Of a stretch of DNA of 64,000 bases, positions 46,420 through 56,459 are shown one piece after another. The stretch spans positions 62,001 through 126,000 of the forward strand of contig NZ_DRFS01000019.1 in the NCBI RefSeq assembly GCF_011050415.1, given 5' to 3'. Each line of letters begins with the position of its first letter. Within the stretch, counting starts at the first letter, position 1. Under the pieces are notes generated by a model. The model saw only the letters and a list, made by a program, of their open reading frames with translations. It made no database searches and was not told where the DNA came from. Both the position numbers and the translations under genes were made by a program. The DNA is from Halomonas sp. GTDB lineage: Bacteria > Pseudomonadota > Gammaproteobacteria > Pseudomonadales > Halomonadaceae.

Positions 46420-47865
46420 ATGAGTGATCAGATCTCTCGTCGTACAGAAGAAGACCTGCTGGGCTGCAAAGAAGTAGATAGCCAGAATTATTATGGCATC
46501 CACACCTTACGGGCAAAGGAGAACTTCCAGCTTAGCTCCCAGACAATTTCCGACCTCCCTGATCTTGTGCGGGGTATGGTATTGACGAAGAAAGCGGCTG
46601 CTTTGGCCAACGGTGAGTTGGGTACGATAGAACCGTACATTGCCGATTATATTGTCGCAGCTTGCGACTTGATGTTGAACACAGGAAAAGGGTTCGATCA
46701 ATTTCCCGTCGATGCTTTTCAAGGTGGTGCGGGTACTTCGGTCAACATGAATACCAACGAGGTGCTGGCCAATATTGCTCTGGAGTTAATGGGCCAGCCA
46801 AAGGGCAGCTACGACGTCATTGGCCCCAATGATCACGTCAATAAGTGTCAGTCAACCAATGATGCTTATCCCACCGGCTTTCGGGTAGCCCTGTTCAGCA
46901 GCTGCGATAGCCTGATAGCAGCGCTTGAGCGGTTAGCCGAAGTGTTTGAATCAAAAGCGGAAGCTTTTAAGGATATTCTAAAGATGGGGCGTACTCAGCT
47001 CCAAGATGCAGTCCCCATGAGTCTGGGCCAGGAATTCCACGCCTACGCCGTGACGTTAAAAGTGGAGGTGAGGAGTCTCCGTAGGTGCCGGGAGTCACTG
47101 TTGGAGGTCAACTTAGGCGCCACCGCAATCGGCACCGGCATTAACTCGCCGCCGGAGTATTCACTCTTGGCCATCACCAAGCTTGCTGAGATCACAGGCC
47201 AAGCTTATACGCCTGCAGAAGACTTGATTGAAGCCACCTCCGATTGTAATGCCTATGTGTTGCTGCACAATGCCTTCAAGCGGCTGGCAGTGAAATTATC
47301 AAAAATCTGCAACGACCTACGTTTACTGTCATCTGGTCCCCGTGCAGGGTTTAACGAGATCAATCTGCCCGAGCTGCAAGCGGGCTCCTCAATTATGCCA
47401 GCAAAAGTCAATCCCGTTATCCCTGAAGTCGTCAATCAAATCGCCTTCAAAGTGATTGGCAATGATGTGACGGTCACCCTGGCCGCCGAGGGAGGCCAGT
47501 TGCAGCTTAATGTCATGGAGCCGGTGATCGCCCAAACTATGTTCGAGTCGATCAATCTGTTGGAAAATGCCTGCATCACACTGGCCGACAAGTGTGTCGC
47601 TGGCATCACAGCCAACCCCGATGTATGCCGCGATTATGTGCTCAATTCAATTGGCATCGTTACCTACCTAAATCCTTACATTGGTCACCATGAAGGCGAT
47701 ATCGTAGGAAAAATCTGCGCTGAAACCGGCAAAAGTGTGCGCGAAGTGGTGCTGGAACGGCAGCTCCTCACTGCCGAGCAGCTCGATGAGATCCTCTCTA
47801 TCGATAATTTGATGCGCCCGCAATATCGTGCCAAACGGTATACGCGTGCTTTGGGTGCCCAGTGA
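46420..47865 (+). CDS. aspA: Aspartate ammonia-lyase
   Basis: 481-aa enzyme of the fumarase/aspartase superfamily that turns L-aspartate into fumarate and ammonia; E. coli AspA is 478 aa. It has the superfamily signature [15 protein letters not shown] and the aspartase pattern [23 protein letters not shown] (positions about 7-29, given in part as [15 protein letters not shown]) and TGINSPPEY. It feeds fumarate to FrdABCD. dcuA follows after 58 nt, probably on the same transcript. Confidence 0.95.
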   Translation: MSDQISRRTEEDLLGCKEVDSQNYYGIHTLRAKENFQLSSQTISDLPDLVRGMVLTKKAAALANGELGTIEPYIADYIVAACDLMLNTGKGFDQFPVDAFQGGAGTSVNMNTNEVLANIALELMGQPKGSYDVIGPNDHVNKCQSTNDAYPTGFRVALFSSCDSLIAALERLAEVFESKAEAFKDILKMGRTQLQDAVPMSLGQEFHAYAVTLKVEVRSLRRCRESLLEVNLGATAIGTGINSPPEYSLLAITKLAEITGQAYTPAEDLIEATSDCNAYVLLHNAFKRLAVKLSKICNDLRLLSSGPRAGFNEINLPELQAGSSIMPAKVNPVIPEVVNQIAFKVIGNDVTVTLAAEGGQLQLNVMEPVIAQTMFESINLLENACITLADKCVAGITANPDVCRDYVLNSIGIVTYLNPYIGHHEGDIVGKICAETGKSVREVVLERQLLTAEQLDEILSIDNLMRPQYRAKRYTRALGAQ

Positions 47866-47923
47866 GCCGTCAAAATCAAAAGAATAGGCTAATTTTACCC
47901 ACGCTTTTGCAGGGGAGGTCCTT

Positions 47924-49225
47924 ATGATTTTTTTGGAATTATTGGTTGTGCTGGGCGCTATTTATTTGGGCGCCAGAATAGGCAGCATCGGTATCGGGCT
48001 TGCGGGTGGCATGGGGGTGTTGATACTCACCTTAGGGTTTGGGCTAACGCCTGGTTCCATTCCTATCGAAGTCATCTTAATTATTATGGCTGTCATTACT
48101 GCGATCGCAGCCATGCAGCTTGCTGGTGGCATGGACTACTTGGTTAAGCTGGCCGAGCGGCTGCTGCGCCGATACCCTAAGTATATTACTTTTCTAGCTC
48201 CCATGGTCACCTATGCCATGACCTTCTTCGCAGGCACAGGCCATACTGCATATTCCACTCTGCCTGTGATTACCGAAGTAGCCAAAGAATATGGAATTCG
48301 TCCCTCGCGGCCACTGAGCATTGCAGTGGTTGCCTCACAAGTTGCTATTACCGCCTCGCCTATTTCAGCAGCGGTGGTTTATTTCTCCGGTATCCTTGAG
48401 CCTCTTGGGGTAGGCTATTTAACCCTATTAGCGATATGTATCCCCGCTACTTTGCTGGCCTGTTTTGCTGGTGCCTTGGTGGCAAATATGATGGGAAAGC
48501 CGCTGGATGAGGATCCTGTATATCAAGAGCGATTGGAGAAGGGACTGGTTAAACTCCGGGGTAAACAAGCTTTTGAAATTCAACCGGGGGCCAGGCGCTC
48601 CGTTCTTTTGTTCTTGCTAGCCATTGTCGCCGTAGTGTTTTACGCAACAGCTATCTCCGATGCGGTGGGTTTGATCGCTAACCCGGTTCTACCACGAGAT
48701 GCCGCTATCATGGTCTTCATGCTAACAACCGCCGGTGCCATTACTCTAAGCTGTAAGCTGGAGGCAAGTCGTATCCTCAATATGCCCACTTTCCAATCGG
48801 GTATGTCGGCCTGCGTGTGTGTACTAGGGGTGGCATGGCTGGGCAACACGTTTGTCTCTAATCATATCAATGAAATCGAGGGTATTGCTGGCGAGATGCT
48901 TGAAAGCTATACATGGCTGTTAGCAGTCACTTTGTTTTTTGCTTCCATGCTGCTCTACTCCCAGGCAGCCACTACTAAAGCCTTGATGCCTGCGGCACTA
49001 GCTATGGGTGTGGATCCCTTAACTGCGGTGGCTTCTTTCGCGGCGGTGAGCGCGCTATTCGTGTTACCTACTTATCCTACCCTGTTGGCGGCTGTGGAAA
49101 TGGATGACACAGGTTCCACCCGAATCGGTAAAGCGGTATTCAACCACCCTTTCTTTATCCCCGGTGTTGTGACTATCACAGTGAGCGTAATACTAGGCTT
49201 TGTTTTTGGTGGGCTGCTGCTTTAA
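47924..49225 (+). CDS. dcuA: Anaerobic C4-dicarboxylate transporter DcuA
   Basis: 433-aa carrier with about ten helices, very like E. coli DcuA throughout: IMAVITAIAAMQLAGGMDYLV (shown in part), ITASPISAAVVYFS, GMSACVCVLGVAWLGNTFVSN and VEMDDTGSTRIGKAVFNHPF. DcuA exchanges aspartate, fumarate or malate for succinate. It pairs with aspA, a common linkage. A GGGGAGG ribosome site is present. Confidence 0.95.
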   Translation: MIFLELLVVLGAIYLGARIGSIGIGLAGGMGVLILTLGFGLTPGSIPIEVILIIMAVITAIAAMQLAGGMDYLVKLAERLLRRYPKYITFLAPMVTYAMTFFAGTGHTAYSTLPVITEVAKEYGIRPSRPLSIAVVASQVAITASPISAAVVYFSGILEPLGVGYLTLLAICIPATLLACFAGALVANMMGKPLDEDPVYQERLEKGLVKLRGKQAFEIQPGARRSVLLFLLAIVAVVFYATAISDAVGLIANPVLPRDAAIMVFMLTTAGAITLSCKLEASRILNMPTFQSGMSACVCVLGVAWLGNTFVSNHINEIEGIAGEMLESYTWLLAVTLFFASMLLYSQAATTKALMPAALAMGVDPLTAVASFAAVSALFVLPTYPTLLAAVEMDDTGSTRIGKAVFNHPFFIPGVVTITVSVILGFVFGGLLL

Positions 49226-49241
49226 CTACCTGCACCCATGC

Positions 49242-49266
49242 CCCGCATCTCGACTACGGATGCGGG
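49242..49266 (+). terminator. Terminator hairpin after dcuA
   Basis: CCCGCATC (49242-49249) and GATGCGGG (49259-49266) form an 8-bp stem followed by TTCTCATATT, 16 nt after the dcuA stop codon. A weak intrinsic terminator is likely. Confidence 0.55.
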
Positions 49267-49273
49267 TTCTCAT

Positions 49274-49297
49274 ATTGCTATTTACAGAAATAGCAAT
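49274..49297. promoter_or_regulatory. Inverted repeat just upstream of the frdA FNR box
   Basis: ATTGCTATTT (49274-49283) and AAATAGCAAT (49288-49297) are a perfect 10-bp inverted repeat with loop ACAG. It ends 16 nt before the FNR box. It may be a second terminator element for dcuA or a binding site for another regulator; the sequence does not decide. Confidence 0.4.
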
Positions 49298-49313
49298 CTC
49301 ACCAGTGCTTTTC

Positions 49314-49327
49314 TTGATGTACATCAA
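49314..49327 (+). promoter_or_regulatory. Perfect FNR/Anr box before frdA
   Basis: TTGATGTACATCAA, identical to the aspA box and matching the FNR consensus fully. It is centred about 124 nt before the frdA ATG; a TTGTATGGT -10-like sequence lies at 49361-49369. Indicates oxygen control of the frd-men operon. Confidence 0.8.
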
Positions 49328-49444
49328 TAGTCCTTTGGACTAATGAACAGGGCCTTCCTCTTGTATGGTAAGTTCGAATAGACAAGACGGCAGCGCAGAT
49401 TGCCGCCAGTACCACCTTTGACTTGGCTAATGAAGGGGCTTTTC

Positions 49445-51232
49445 ATGCAGCAGCGAGATTTCGATATCGTGATTGTGGGTGGGGGAGGCGCAGGATTACG
49501 CGCTGCCATTGGGGCCGCTGAGCAGGCCAAGGAGCAAAACACACCTCAACGTATTGCGCTGCTGTCCAAGGTTTACCCCATGCGCTCCCATACCGTGGCC
49601 GCGGAAGGCGGGGCAGCTGCGGTTACCAGCGCAGAAGACTCCCACCAGGCGCATTTTGATGACACGGTGTCAGGCGGTGACTGGCTGGTTGAGCAGGGGG
49701 TAGCTGATTACTTTGTCCACCACGCCTATCAAGAGCTGGTGCAGATGGAGCGCTGGGGCTGCCCCTGGAGCCGCAAGGATGACGGCCAAGTGCAGGTGCG
49801 CCGCTTTGGGGGGATGAAAACCGCCCGGACCTGGTTCGCTGCCGACAAAACCGGCTTCCATATGCTCCACACCCTGTTTCAGACCTCGCTGAAATACCCC
49901 GAGATCGAGCGCTTCGATGAGTACTTTGTGCTCGATCTCGCCGTCCACGAAGGCACCGTCATTGGCGTGATTGCGCTGCAAATCGCCACCGGTGAATTGA
50001 TCCTGCTGCGCGCCAAAGCGGTGGTGCTCGCCACCGGCGGCGCGGGTCGCCTGTTCCGCTTCAATACTAATGCGGGCATTGTCACCGGCGATGGCATGGC
50101 GATGGCTTATCGCCATGGTGTGGCGCTGCGGGACATGGAATTTGTTCAATACCACCCCACCGGCTTACCCGGCTCCGGCATTTTGATTACCGAAGCGTGC
50201 CGGGGCGAAGGGGGTATTTTGCTCAATAAAGATGGCTACCGCTATCTGCAGGATTACGGCCTAGGCCCGGAAACGCCGCTGGGCAAGCCGGAGAATAAAT
50301 ACATGGAACTGGGACCTCGGGACAAACTCTCCCAGGCCTTTTGGCAGGAACAGCAGGCGGGCCGCACCGGCAAATTTGGCGACAGCGACGTGGTCTATCT
50401 CGACTTGCGCCACCTGGGTGAAAAATACATTCTGGAGCGTCTGCCATTTATCTGCGAGCTGGCCAAAGCCTATATCAACGTTGATCCGGTGAAAGAGCCG
50501 ATTCCCATTCGCCCAGCGGTTCACTACACCATGGGCGGGATCGAAACCGACCCTCAGTGCGAAACCTCGATTGCCGGACTATACGCCGCCGGGGAGTGTG
50601 CCTCCGTTGGTTTACATGGGGCCAACCGGCTGGGTTCCAACTCGCTTACCGAGCTACTGGTGTTTGGCCGCTTGGCCGGTGAGCAAGCAAGTCAACGTGC
50701 AGCGCAAACCGAGTGGGCCGATATGCACTTGCTGGAAGCCCAGGGTGATCGTCAGCTAGCCAAGCTTTCTAGGCTCTGTGACGGCGCCGGGAGCGATGAG
50801 AACTGGGTAGAACACAAGCACGCCATGGTGCAGGCTATGGAGAACGGCTGCGGTATTTATCGCACCGAAGCGAGCATGCGGCAATCGCTTGAAACCATAC
50901 GCCAGCTACGAGCGCGCTACGAAAAGGTACGCGTTAACGATACCAGCAAAATATTCAATACCGAGCTGCTTGAGTTTATCGAGTTTGGGTATGGCCTAGA
51001 TATCGCCGAAGCCTCTTGCCTGAGTGCACTGGAGCGCCGTGAATCACGCGGTGCTCACCAGCGCTTGGATGACGGCATGCAGAAACGCGACGACGTTAAC
51101 TACCTCAAGCATAGCCAGGTGTTCTATCAAGGCGAAGCCAATGCCGAGTTGCACTGGCAGGATGTCGATGTGCGGTTTTCCGCGCCGGCTGAGCGGGCCT
51201 ATGGCGATGCGGGCAAGGGGGGCAAGGTATGA
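49445..51232 (+). CDS. frdA: Fumarate reductase, flavoprotein subunit
   Basis: 595-aa catalytic subunit that reduces fumarate to succinate. It has the FAD motif [19 protein letters not shown], the flavin-linked histidine in [11 protein letters not shown] (His49) and [14 protein letters not shown]. It is closer to E. coli FrdA (602 aa) than to SdhA in length, and the separate frdC and frdD genes confirm fumarate reductase. ATG 49445 follows AAGGGG; the frame extends to 49400 without support. First gene of frdABCD-menBCE. Confidence 0.95.
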   Translation: MQQRDFDIVIVGGGGAGLRAAIGAAEQAKEQNTPQRIALLSKVYPMRSHTVAAEGGAAAVTSAEDSHQAHFDDTVSGGDWLVEQGVADYFVHHAYQELVQMERWGCPWSRKDDGQVQVRRFGGMKTARTWFAADKTGFHMLHTLFQTSLKYPEIERFDEYFVLDLAVHEGTVIGVIALQIATGELILLRAKAVVLATGGAGRLFRFNTNAGIVTGDGMAMAYRHGVALRDMEFVQYHPTGLPGSGILITEACRGEGGILLNKDGYRYLQDYGLGPETPLGKPENKYMELGPRDKLSQAFWQEQQAGRTGKFGDSDVVYLDLRHLGEKYILERLPFICELAKAYINVDPVKEPIPIRPAVHYTMGGIETDPQCETSIAGLYAAGECASVGLHGANRLGSNSLTELLVFGRLAGEQASQRAAQTEWADMHLLEAQGDRQLAKLSRLCDGAGSDENWVEHKHAMVQAMENGCGIYRTEASMRQSLETIRQLRARYEKVRVNDTSKIFNTELLEFIEFGYGLDIAEASCLSALERRESRGAHQRLDDGMQKRDDVNYLKHSQVFYQGEANAELHWQDVDVRFSAPAERAYGDAGKGGKV

Positions 51233-51981
51233 ACACCCAGCAGATCAGCACCAAACAAGTCAGCGTCAAACGCTATCTGCCAGACAGCTCGGCTGAACCC
51301 TTCTGGCAGCAGTACGAACTACCGGTGGACGACAGTACCTCGCTACTGGATGCCCTCAACCATATCAAAGAGCAGCTCGATAGCACGCTGAGTTACCGTT
51401 GGTCGTGCCGTATGGCGATTTGCGGCTCCTGCGGGGTGATGGTTAACGGCATTCCCAAGCTGGGCTGCAAAACCTTCCTGCGCGATTACGAAGGCGATAT
51501 CCGTATTGAGCCGCTGGCTCACTTCCCCGTACAGCGGGATCTGGTGGTGGATATGGAGATCTTCCTTGAACACCTGGCGGCGGTAAAGCCCTACCTGATT
51601 GATGACAACCCGGTAAAACCCTACGATCCCAAAACGCCGGAAACCTATCAGCAGACGCCCGAACAGTTGGAGCGCTACAAACAGTTTGCTAACTGCATTA
51701 ACTGCGGCCTCTGCTACTCCGCCTGCCCTCAGTTTGGGCTTAATCAAGAGTTCCTCGGCCCAGCAGCGCTAACGCTGGCTCACCGTTACAACCTGGACAG
51801 CCGCGACCACGGCAAAAAAGAGCGTATGGCCGAGCTTAACCGCCACGACGGCGTATGGAGCTGCACCTTTGTGGGCTTTTGTTCTCAGGTGTGTCCAAAA
51901 CATGTTGACCCGGCTGCCGCAGTAAATCAGGGCAAGGTCGAGGCAGCTAAACACACGCTTATTGCGCTGTTTAAAGGGTAG
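51229..51981 (+). CDS. frdB: Fumarate reductase, iron-sulphur subunit
   Basis: 250-aa electron-transfer subunit. The 2Fe-2S ligands are in [13 protein letters not shown] and KLGC, the 4Fe-4S ligands in [12 protein letters not shown], and the 3Fe-4S ligands in [17 protein letters not shown]. Its ATG overlaps the frdA stop (ATGA). The gene is separated from frdC by an unusual 231-bp gap that holds a structured element. Confidence 0.96.
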   Translation: MNTQQISTKQVSVKRYLPDSSAEPFWQQYELPVDDSTSLLDALNHIKEQLDSTLSYRWSCRMAICGSCGVMVNGIPKLGCKTFLRDYEGDIRIEPLAHFPVQRDLVVDMEIFLEHLAAVKPYLIDDNPVKPYDPKTPETYQQTPEQLERYKQFANCINCGLCYSACPQFGLNQEFLGPAALTLAHRYNLDSRDHGKKERMAELNRHDGVWSCTFVGFCSQVCPKHVDPAAAVNQGKVEAAKHTLIALFKG

Positions 51982-52006
51982 GGGCAACTAGGCCGCGCTG
52001 CCGTGC

Positions 52007-52142
52007 GGCAGGTTTCCGCGAGGGCGCTGTGAACCCATCCATGGGCGCTACTTTCGCCATCTGACCGCCAGGGATGGCGGAAATGCCGGAATTGTCAGGA
52101 ACATTTTCCGGCCATGGCGAAAGACCCTCGCTACAACCTGCC
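52007..52142. repeat. 136-bp structured element with terminal inverted repeats between frdB and frdC
   Basis: The element is bounded by GGCAGGTT-TCC-GCGAGGG (52007-52024) and CCCTCGC-TAC-AACCTGCC (52125-52142), exact complements except for three central bases. Inside, TTTCGCCAT (52053-52061) pairs with ATGGCGAAA (52114-52122), and smaller inverted pieces lie between. So the RNA could fold into one long hairpin. It looks like a dispersed intergenic element of the BIME or MITE kind; I have the impression that halomonads carry similar ones, but no second copy is seen in this window. Confidence 0.65.
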
Positions 52143-52212
52143 CCACTCAACGGTATCGGATATCCGTAACCAACTGAGATAGCCCTGTTAGAAAAGGTGT
52201 AGGAGATAAGGT

Positions 52213-52614
52213 ATGGATAAATCATCATCGCAACGCCTGCCACCGCTAAAACGCAACTGGTGGCTAAAACACCGCTTTTTCAAGCTCTATATGCTGCGTG
52301 AAGCCACGGTGCTACCGCTGGTGTTTTTCACGCTCTGCTTCCTCGCCGGTATGGTTGCCCTGCTGCAGGGAGCGGATAGCTGGCAGGGGTGGATCGCCTT
52401 TATGGGCTCGCCCATTGTGCTATTGCTGAATCTTTTGGCATTGGCCGCCAGCCTGTTTCATGCCGCCACCTTCTTTGTGCTGTTCCCGCGGGTGATGCCG
52501 ATCCGCATTGCTGGGCATAGCCTGCCCGATCAAGTCACTGTCGCCGGTCAGTGGGCAGGTGTCGTCGTGGTCGCGCTGCTGTTTTTCTGGCTACTGGTGA
52601 GGAGTGGAGCATGA
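52213..52614 (+). CDS. frdC: Fumarate reductase, membrane subunit C
   Basis: 133-aa protein with three predicted helices and the FrdC-type N-terminal region WWLKHRFFKLYMLREATVLP, the conserved YMLREAT part of which lines the quinone pocket. It anchors FrdAB and takes electrons from menaquinol. AGGAG precedes ATG 52213. Its stop overlaps frdD. Confidence 0.92.
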   Translation: MDKSSSQRLPPLKRNWWLKHRFFKLYMLREATVLPLVFFTLCFLAGMVALLQGADSWQGWIAFMGSPIVLLLNLLALAASLFHAATFFVLFPRVMPIRIAGHSLPDQVTVAGQWAGVVVVALLFFWLLVRSGA

Positions 52615-52997
52615 ACATGCACAAACATGATGTTCAGCATAAACAAGCCTTTGATGAACCGCTTTGGTGGGGACTGTTTAGTGCAGGCGGCGTCTGTTTT
52701 GCCGTTTTGCTGCCCGCCGTTATCCTGTTTATCGCCGTTCTACTGCCCCTGGGCTTGCTACCCGCTGAGGCGCTGAGCTATGAGCGGGCATCTTCGCTGC
52801 TGTTTAGCGTGCCGGGTTTTTTGTTTGTTGGTGCGGTGGTCTGCATGCCGCTATTTCATGCTGCCCACCGGCTGCGCCATGGGCTGTTTGATATCAGCGT
52901 GGGCAATGACGCACTTAATAAGAAGCTGATGTACGGTGGGGCGACGCTGTTGAGTGTTTTGGCGTTGGGCATTGTTGTGGCGGGTTTTCTTCGCTAA
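52611..52997 (+). CDS. frdD: Fumarate reductase, membrane subunit D
   Basis: 128-aa protein with three predicted helices; DEPLWWGLFSAGGVCFA, the family's N-terminal motif, and MPLFHAAHRLRHGLFD in the centre. Start ATG 52611 overlaps the frdC stop by 4 nt; an earlier in-frame start would lie inside frdC. No haem ligands are evident, as in E. coli FrdCD. menB follows after 50 nt. Confidence 0.92.
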   Translation: MNMHKHDVQHKQAFDEPLWWGLFSAGGVCFAVLLPAVILFIAVLLPLGLLPAEALSYERASSLLFSVPGFLFVGAVVCMPLFHAAHRLRHGLFDISVGNDALNKKLMYGGATLLSVLALGIVVAGFLR

Positions 52998-53047
52998 ACG
53001 GCGCTTTGTCATCACCTTAACCCTGACAGATAAAAAAAGAGGCTGGC

Positions 53048-53908
53048 ATGATTAAAGGACTCACTGAAGCAGAACTCTACGCGGCGATTGAGTGGCAGGA
53101 TCACTCAAGCGACTACCAGGATATTTTGTATCACACCTCAAAAGAGGGCATTGCCCGCATCACCATCAACCGCCCCGAAGTTCGCAACGCCTTTCGCCCG
53201 CTAACGGTGAGCGAGATGATCCAGGCACTAAGCCGGGCGCGCTACGACAGCGCCATTGGCGCGATTATTCTCACCGGTGCAGGCGACAAAGCGTTCTGTT
53301 CCGGTGGGGATCAGCGCATTCGTGGCGACTACGGTGGCTACCAGGACGAAGAGGGTGCCCATCACCTTAACGTGCTGGACTTCCAGCGCGATATTCGCAC
53401 CTGCCCTAAGCCGATTATCGCGATGGTGGCGGGTTACGCCATTGGCGGCGGCCATGTGCTGCATATGATGTGCGACCTGACCATCGCCGCCAATAACGCT
53501 ATTTTTGGCCAGACCGGCCCTAAAGTCGGCTCTTTTGATGGTGGTTACGGTGCCTCTTATATGGCGCGCATTGTGGGCCAGAAAAAGGCCCGGGAAATCT
53601 GGTTCCTATGCCGTCAGTACGATGCCGCCCAAGCGCTTGAAATGGGCCTGGTCAACCATGTAGTGCCCCTGGCGGAACTGGAGAAAGAGAGCGTACGCTG
53701 GTGCCGTGAAATGCTGCAGAATAGCCCGATGGCACTGCGCTGCCTGAAAGCCGCACTCAATGCCGACTGCGACGGGCAAGCCGGGCTGCAGGAGCTAGCG
53801 GGTAACGCCACCATGCTCTACTACATGACCGAAGAGGGGCAGGAGGGGCGTAACGCCTTCAACGAGAAGCGTCGCCCGGACTTCTCCCGCTACCCACGCA
53901 ATCCGTAA
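53048..53908 (+). CDS. menB: 1,4-dihydroxy-2-naphthoyl-CoA synthase
   Basis: 286-aa crotonase-fold enzyme that closes the naphthoate ring; E. coli MenB is 285 aa. It shows [32 protein letters not shown] (oxyanion-hole region), [19 protein letters not shown] and [12 protein letters not shown]. It starts the second men segment, directly after frdD; the stop overlaps menC. Confidence 0.96.
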   Translation: MIKGLTEAELYAAIEWQDHSSDYQDILYHTSKEGIARITINRPEVRNAFRPLTVSEMIQALSRARYDSAIGAIILTGAGDKAFCSGGDQRIRGDYGGYQDEEGAHHLNVLDFQRDIRTCPKPIIAMVAGYAIGGGHVLHMMCDLTIAANNAIFGQTGPKVGSFDGGYGASYMARIVGQKKAREIWFLCRQYDAAQALEMGLVNHVVPLAELEKESVRWCREMLQNSPMALRCLKAALNADCDGQAGLQELAGNATMLYYMTEEGQEGRNAFNEKRRPDFSRYPRNP

Positions 53909-54858
53909 TGCAACTAGCGCTTTACCGCTACTCTCTGCCGTTTCGCCAGCCGCTGGTTTTTAAAGGCCAGCGGCTGGCGAACAGAGAAGGACTGCTAGTG
54001 ACGATCAATGGCCAGTGGGGCGAGATAGCCCCGCTGCCTGGTTTCTCAACCGAAACCCTCGCCAAAGCGGAAACGGAAAGCCTGGCCTGCCTTGCCGCTA
54101 TAAAGCGCGGCGAGAAAGCCATGCCAACGTTACCCTCAGTGCAGTTTGGATTCGACTGTGCCCAGCGCCAATGGCCTGCAAATCTTCCCGCGCTTTTGCC
54201 CCCCTATCCACTGCTTCAAGGGGAGCCTGCGGCGCTGATGGTCACCCTTGATAATATCGTGGCCGGTTGGGGGGCTTTGCCGCCGACCCGACTCAAACTC
54301 AAAGTGGCACGCTACGCCATGGAAGAGGAGCTAGCGCTGATTAATCAGCTTGCTACTCGGCTGCCCACCACCAAACTGATTCTGGATGCCAACGGCGGCT
54401 GGACACGGGAAGAAGCCCAGCGTTTCTGCGAGTGTCTATCCCTTAAACAGATCGACTACCTGGAAGAGCCCTGCGCCGCCTTTGCCGACACCATCGCCGT
54501 GGCAGAAGCGACTGGGGTGGCCATCGCCCTGGATGAAACGCTAACGCGCGGGGAGGAGTGGTACTGCCACCCGCAGCTCAAAGCCCTGGTAATCAAACCC
54601 ACGCTGATCGGCTCGCTAAGTGACTGCGAGGCACTCGTTCAACGGGCACGGGCGGGCAACCTGCGCGTAGTCATCTCCTCCAGCTTTGAATCCGACCTAG
54701 GCCTTGGGCTGCTTGCCCGCCTGGCAAGCGAGTGGGCGCCCTCTGAGCCACCGGGGCTGGATACAGAACACTGGCTTACCGAGCGAGTTACCACTGCCAC
54801 AGGCGAGGTAGTAGCAGAAAACTTGCACTGTCTCTCTAAAATGGAAAATTCAGCGTGA
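53908..54858 (+). CDS. menC: o-Succinylbenzoate synthase
   Basis: 316-aa enolase-superfamily enzyme that dehydrates SHCHC to o-succinylbenzoate. The catalytic Lys is in RLKLKVAR, metal ligands in LILDANGGWT, YLEEPC and ALDETL, and the second Lys in LVIKPTLIGS. It is translationally coupled with menB on one side and menE on the other. In pathway order it acts before MenE and MenB. Confidence 0.95.
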   Translation: MQLALYRYSLPFRQPLVFKGQRLANREGLLVTINGQWGEIAPLPGFSTETLAKAETESLACLAAIKRGEKAMPTLPSVQFGFDCAQRQWPANLPALLPPYPLLQGEPAALMVTLDNIVAGWGALPPTRLKLKVARYAMEEELALINQLATRLPTTKLILDANGGWTREEAQRFCECLSLKQIDYLEEPCAAFADTIAVAEATGVAIALDETLTRGEEWYCHPQLKALVIKPTLIGSLSDCEALVQRARAGNLRVVISSSFESDLGLGLLARLASEWAPSEPPGLDTEHWLTERVTTATGEVVAENLHCLSKMENSA

Positions 54859-56261
54859 TAGATACCTGTCCCATTCACTACTGGGCTAAAGAGACCCCTG
54901 AGCATATTGCGGTGGAGGCGGGCTCAGTGCACCTTAGTTACCGAACGCTCAATCGCCGGGTGGCGTCTTTAGCGCTGCAACTTGAGCGGGAAGGTTTTGT
55001 GCCCGGTGATCGTTTAGTTGCGCCCGCCAAAGGCTCGCTTAAATCCTTGCTGCTGGCGTGGGCCTGCCTGCGGACCGGGGTTATTTTTTGTCCGCTTAAC
55101 CCGGCTTTTCCCGTTGCCCAGCAGCTCAATCTGGCCAAACGTTTGCAGGCTGGGTGGGTTTGCCAAACGGAAAGCGATCATCAATATTCTTCCGAACTAA
55201 CGCCGGTTAGCCTCGATTTTCTAGCCGAAGCCAATGCGGGTGAACCTCCGACACTGGATGGCAACCAACTGTGCAACACGATTTTTACCTCTGGCTCCAG
55301 CGGTTCGCCTAAGGCGGTTCTGCATCGCGTAGGGAATCATTTGGCCTCCGCCCGTGGCTCCGCGTCGTTTATTCCCGTTGATCAAAACAGTGGCTGGCTG
55401 CTGTCGCTGCCGCTGTTTCATATCGGTGGCTACGCTATCCCGTTCCGCGTTTTTATGGCCGGTGGGCGAGTGATTCTTGATGACGATCCGCAAACACTTC
55501 CTGCGCGCCTTGAGCAGCAGTCGATTACCCACCTTTCCCTGGTGCCCACTCAGCTGTGGCGGCTTCTGAAAGTGGGTTTTTCCCCCAAACGCACTCAGTT
55601 GCGCGAGCTGCTGCTAGGCGGCGCGGCGATTCCCGCGCCGCTGGTGGCAAAGATGACATCCCTGGGGCTGACGCCGAAGGTTAGCTATGGGCTGTCCGAG
55701 ATGGCCAGCCAGGTCTGCACCGGCATACCCACCGCGCCGGGCGTGGTCGGCAGGCCGCTACTGAACCGTGAAGTGAGGGTCGTCGAGGGTGAGATACAGG
55801 TGCGTGGCGAGACCCTTTTCTGCGGTTATTTGAATAACGGCGAGATTGATCCAGCCCTCAACGATGAGGGCTGGTTTGCTACCCGTGACAAAGGACACTT
55901 CACCACGGAAGGCGCGCTGGTGGTGGAAGGGCGGCTTGATAACGGCTTTATCTCCGGTGGCGAGAATATTCAGCCGGAAGCAATTGAGCAGCGCTTAGTC
56001 GACCACCCCGGCGTTGCCCAGGCGTTAGTCGTACCAGTGCCCCACCCCGAGTGGGGGGAGCGCCCGGTGGCGTTTATCGATTGGCACGGCGAGGCCGTAT
56101 CGGAACAAGCACTAAGCACTTGGGTACGCGAGGCGCTGCCCGGCTTTATGGTGCCCGATGCCTGGCTGGCCTGGCCGCCAGGGGTGGGTTTTAAACCCTC
56201 CCGCAAGCAGTTTACTGAGCTGGCGCGGGCGCAAATAATAATTTATGAATCAAACATCTAG
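54855..56261 (+). CDS. menE: o-Succinylbenzoate-CoA ligase
   Basis: 468-aa adenylate-forming enzyme that makes o-succinylbenzoyl-CoA. The P-loop-like motif is TIFTSGSSGSPKAVLHR; later come VSYGLSEMAS, DEGWFATRDKGH, GRLDNGFISGGENIQPE and the C-terminal lysine near FKPSRKQFTEL. It overlaps menC by 4 nt. Last gene of the frd-men operon. menI and the final methyltransferase (ubiE/menG) are not in this window. Confidence 0.95.
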   Translation: MIDTCPIHYWAKETPEHIAVEAGSVHLSYRTLNRRVASLALQLEREGFVPGDRLVAPAKGSLKSLLLAWACLRTGVIFCPLNPAFPVAQQLNLAKRLQAGWVCQTESDHQYSSELTPVSLDFLAEANAGEPPTLDGNQLCNTIFTSGSSGSPKAVLHRVGNHLASARGSASFIPVDQNSGWLLSLPLFHIGGYAIPFRVFMAGGRVILDDDPQTLPARLEQQSITHLSLVPTQLWRLLKVGFSPKRTQLRELLLGGAAIPAPLVAKMTSLGLTPKVSYGLSEMASQVCTGIPTAPGVVGRPLLNREVRVVEGEIQVRGETLFCGYLNNGEIDPALNDEGWFATRDKGHFTTEGALVVEGRLDNGFISGGENIQPEAIEQRLVDHPGVAQALVVPVPHPEWGERPVAFIDWHGEAVSEQALSTWVREALPGFMVPDAWLAWPPGVGFKPSRKQFTELARAQIIIYESNI

Positions 56262-56459
56262 CATTGAGGGTGTACCGTTTGGGATATGGAATGTAACGTT
56301 AACGCCGTGAAATCCAGCTATTTCAATAAATATTTTAAACTCAGAATATTACGACGTATGTCGTGATGTGAACTGATCTATGGGCCAGTCGTGCGCATGA
56401 TAGTAGGTACCAGTAGTGATCTAGTTGCCCCCACCCCACCCCTATCCAGAACGCCAGGT

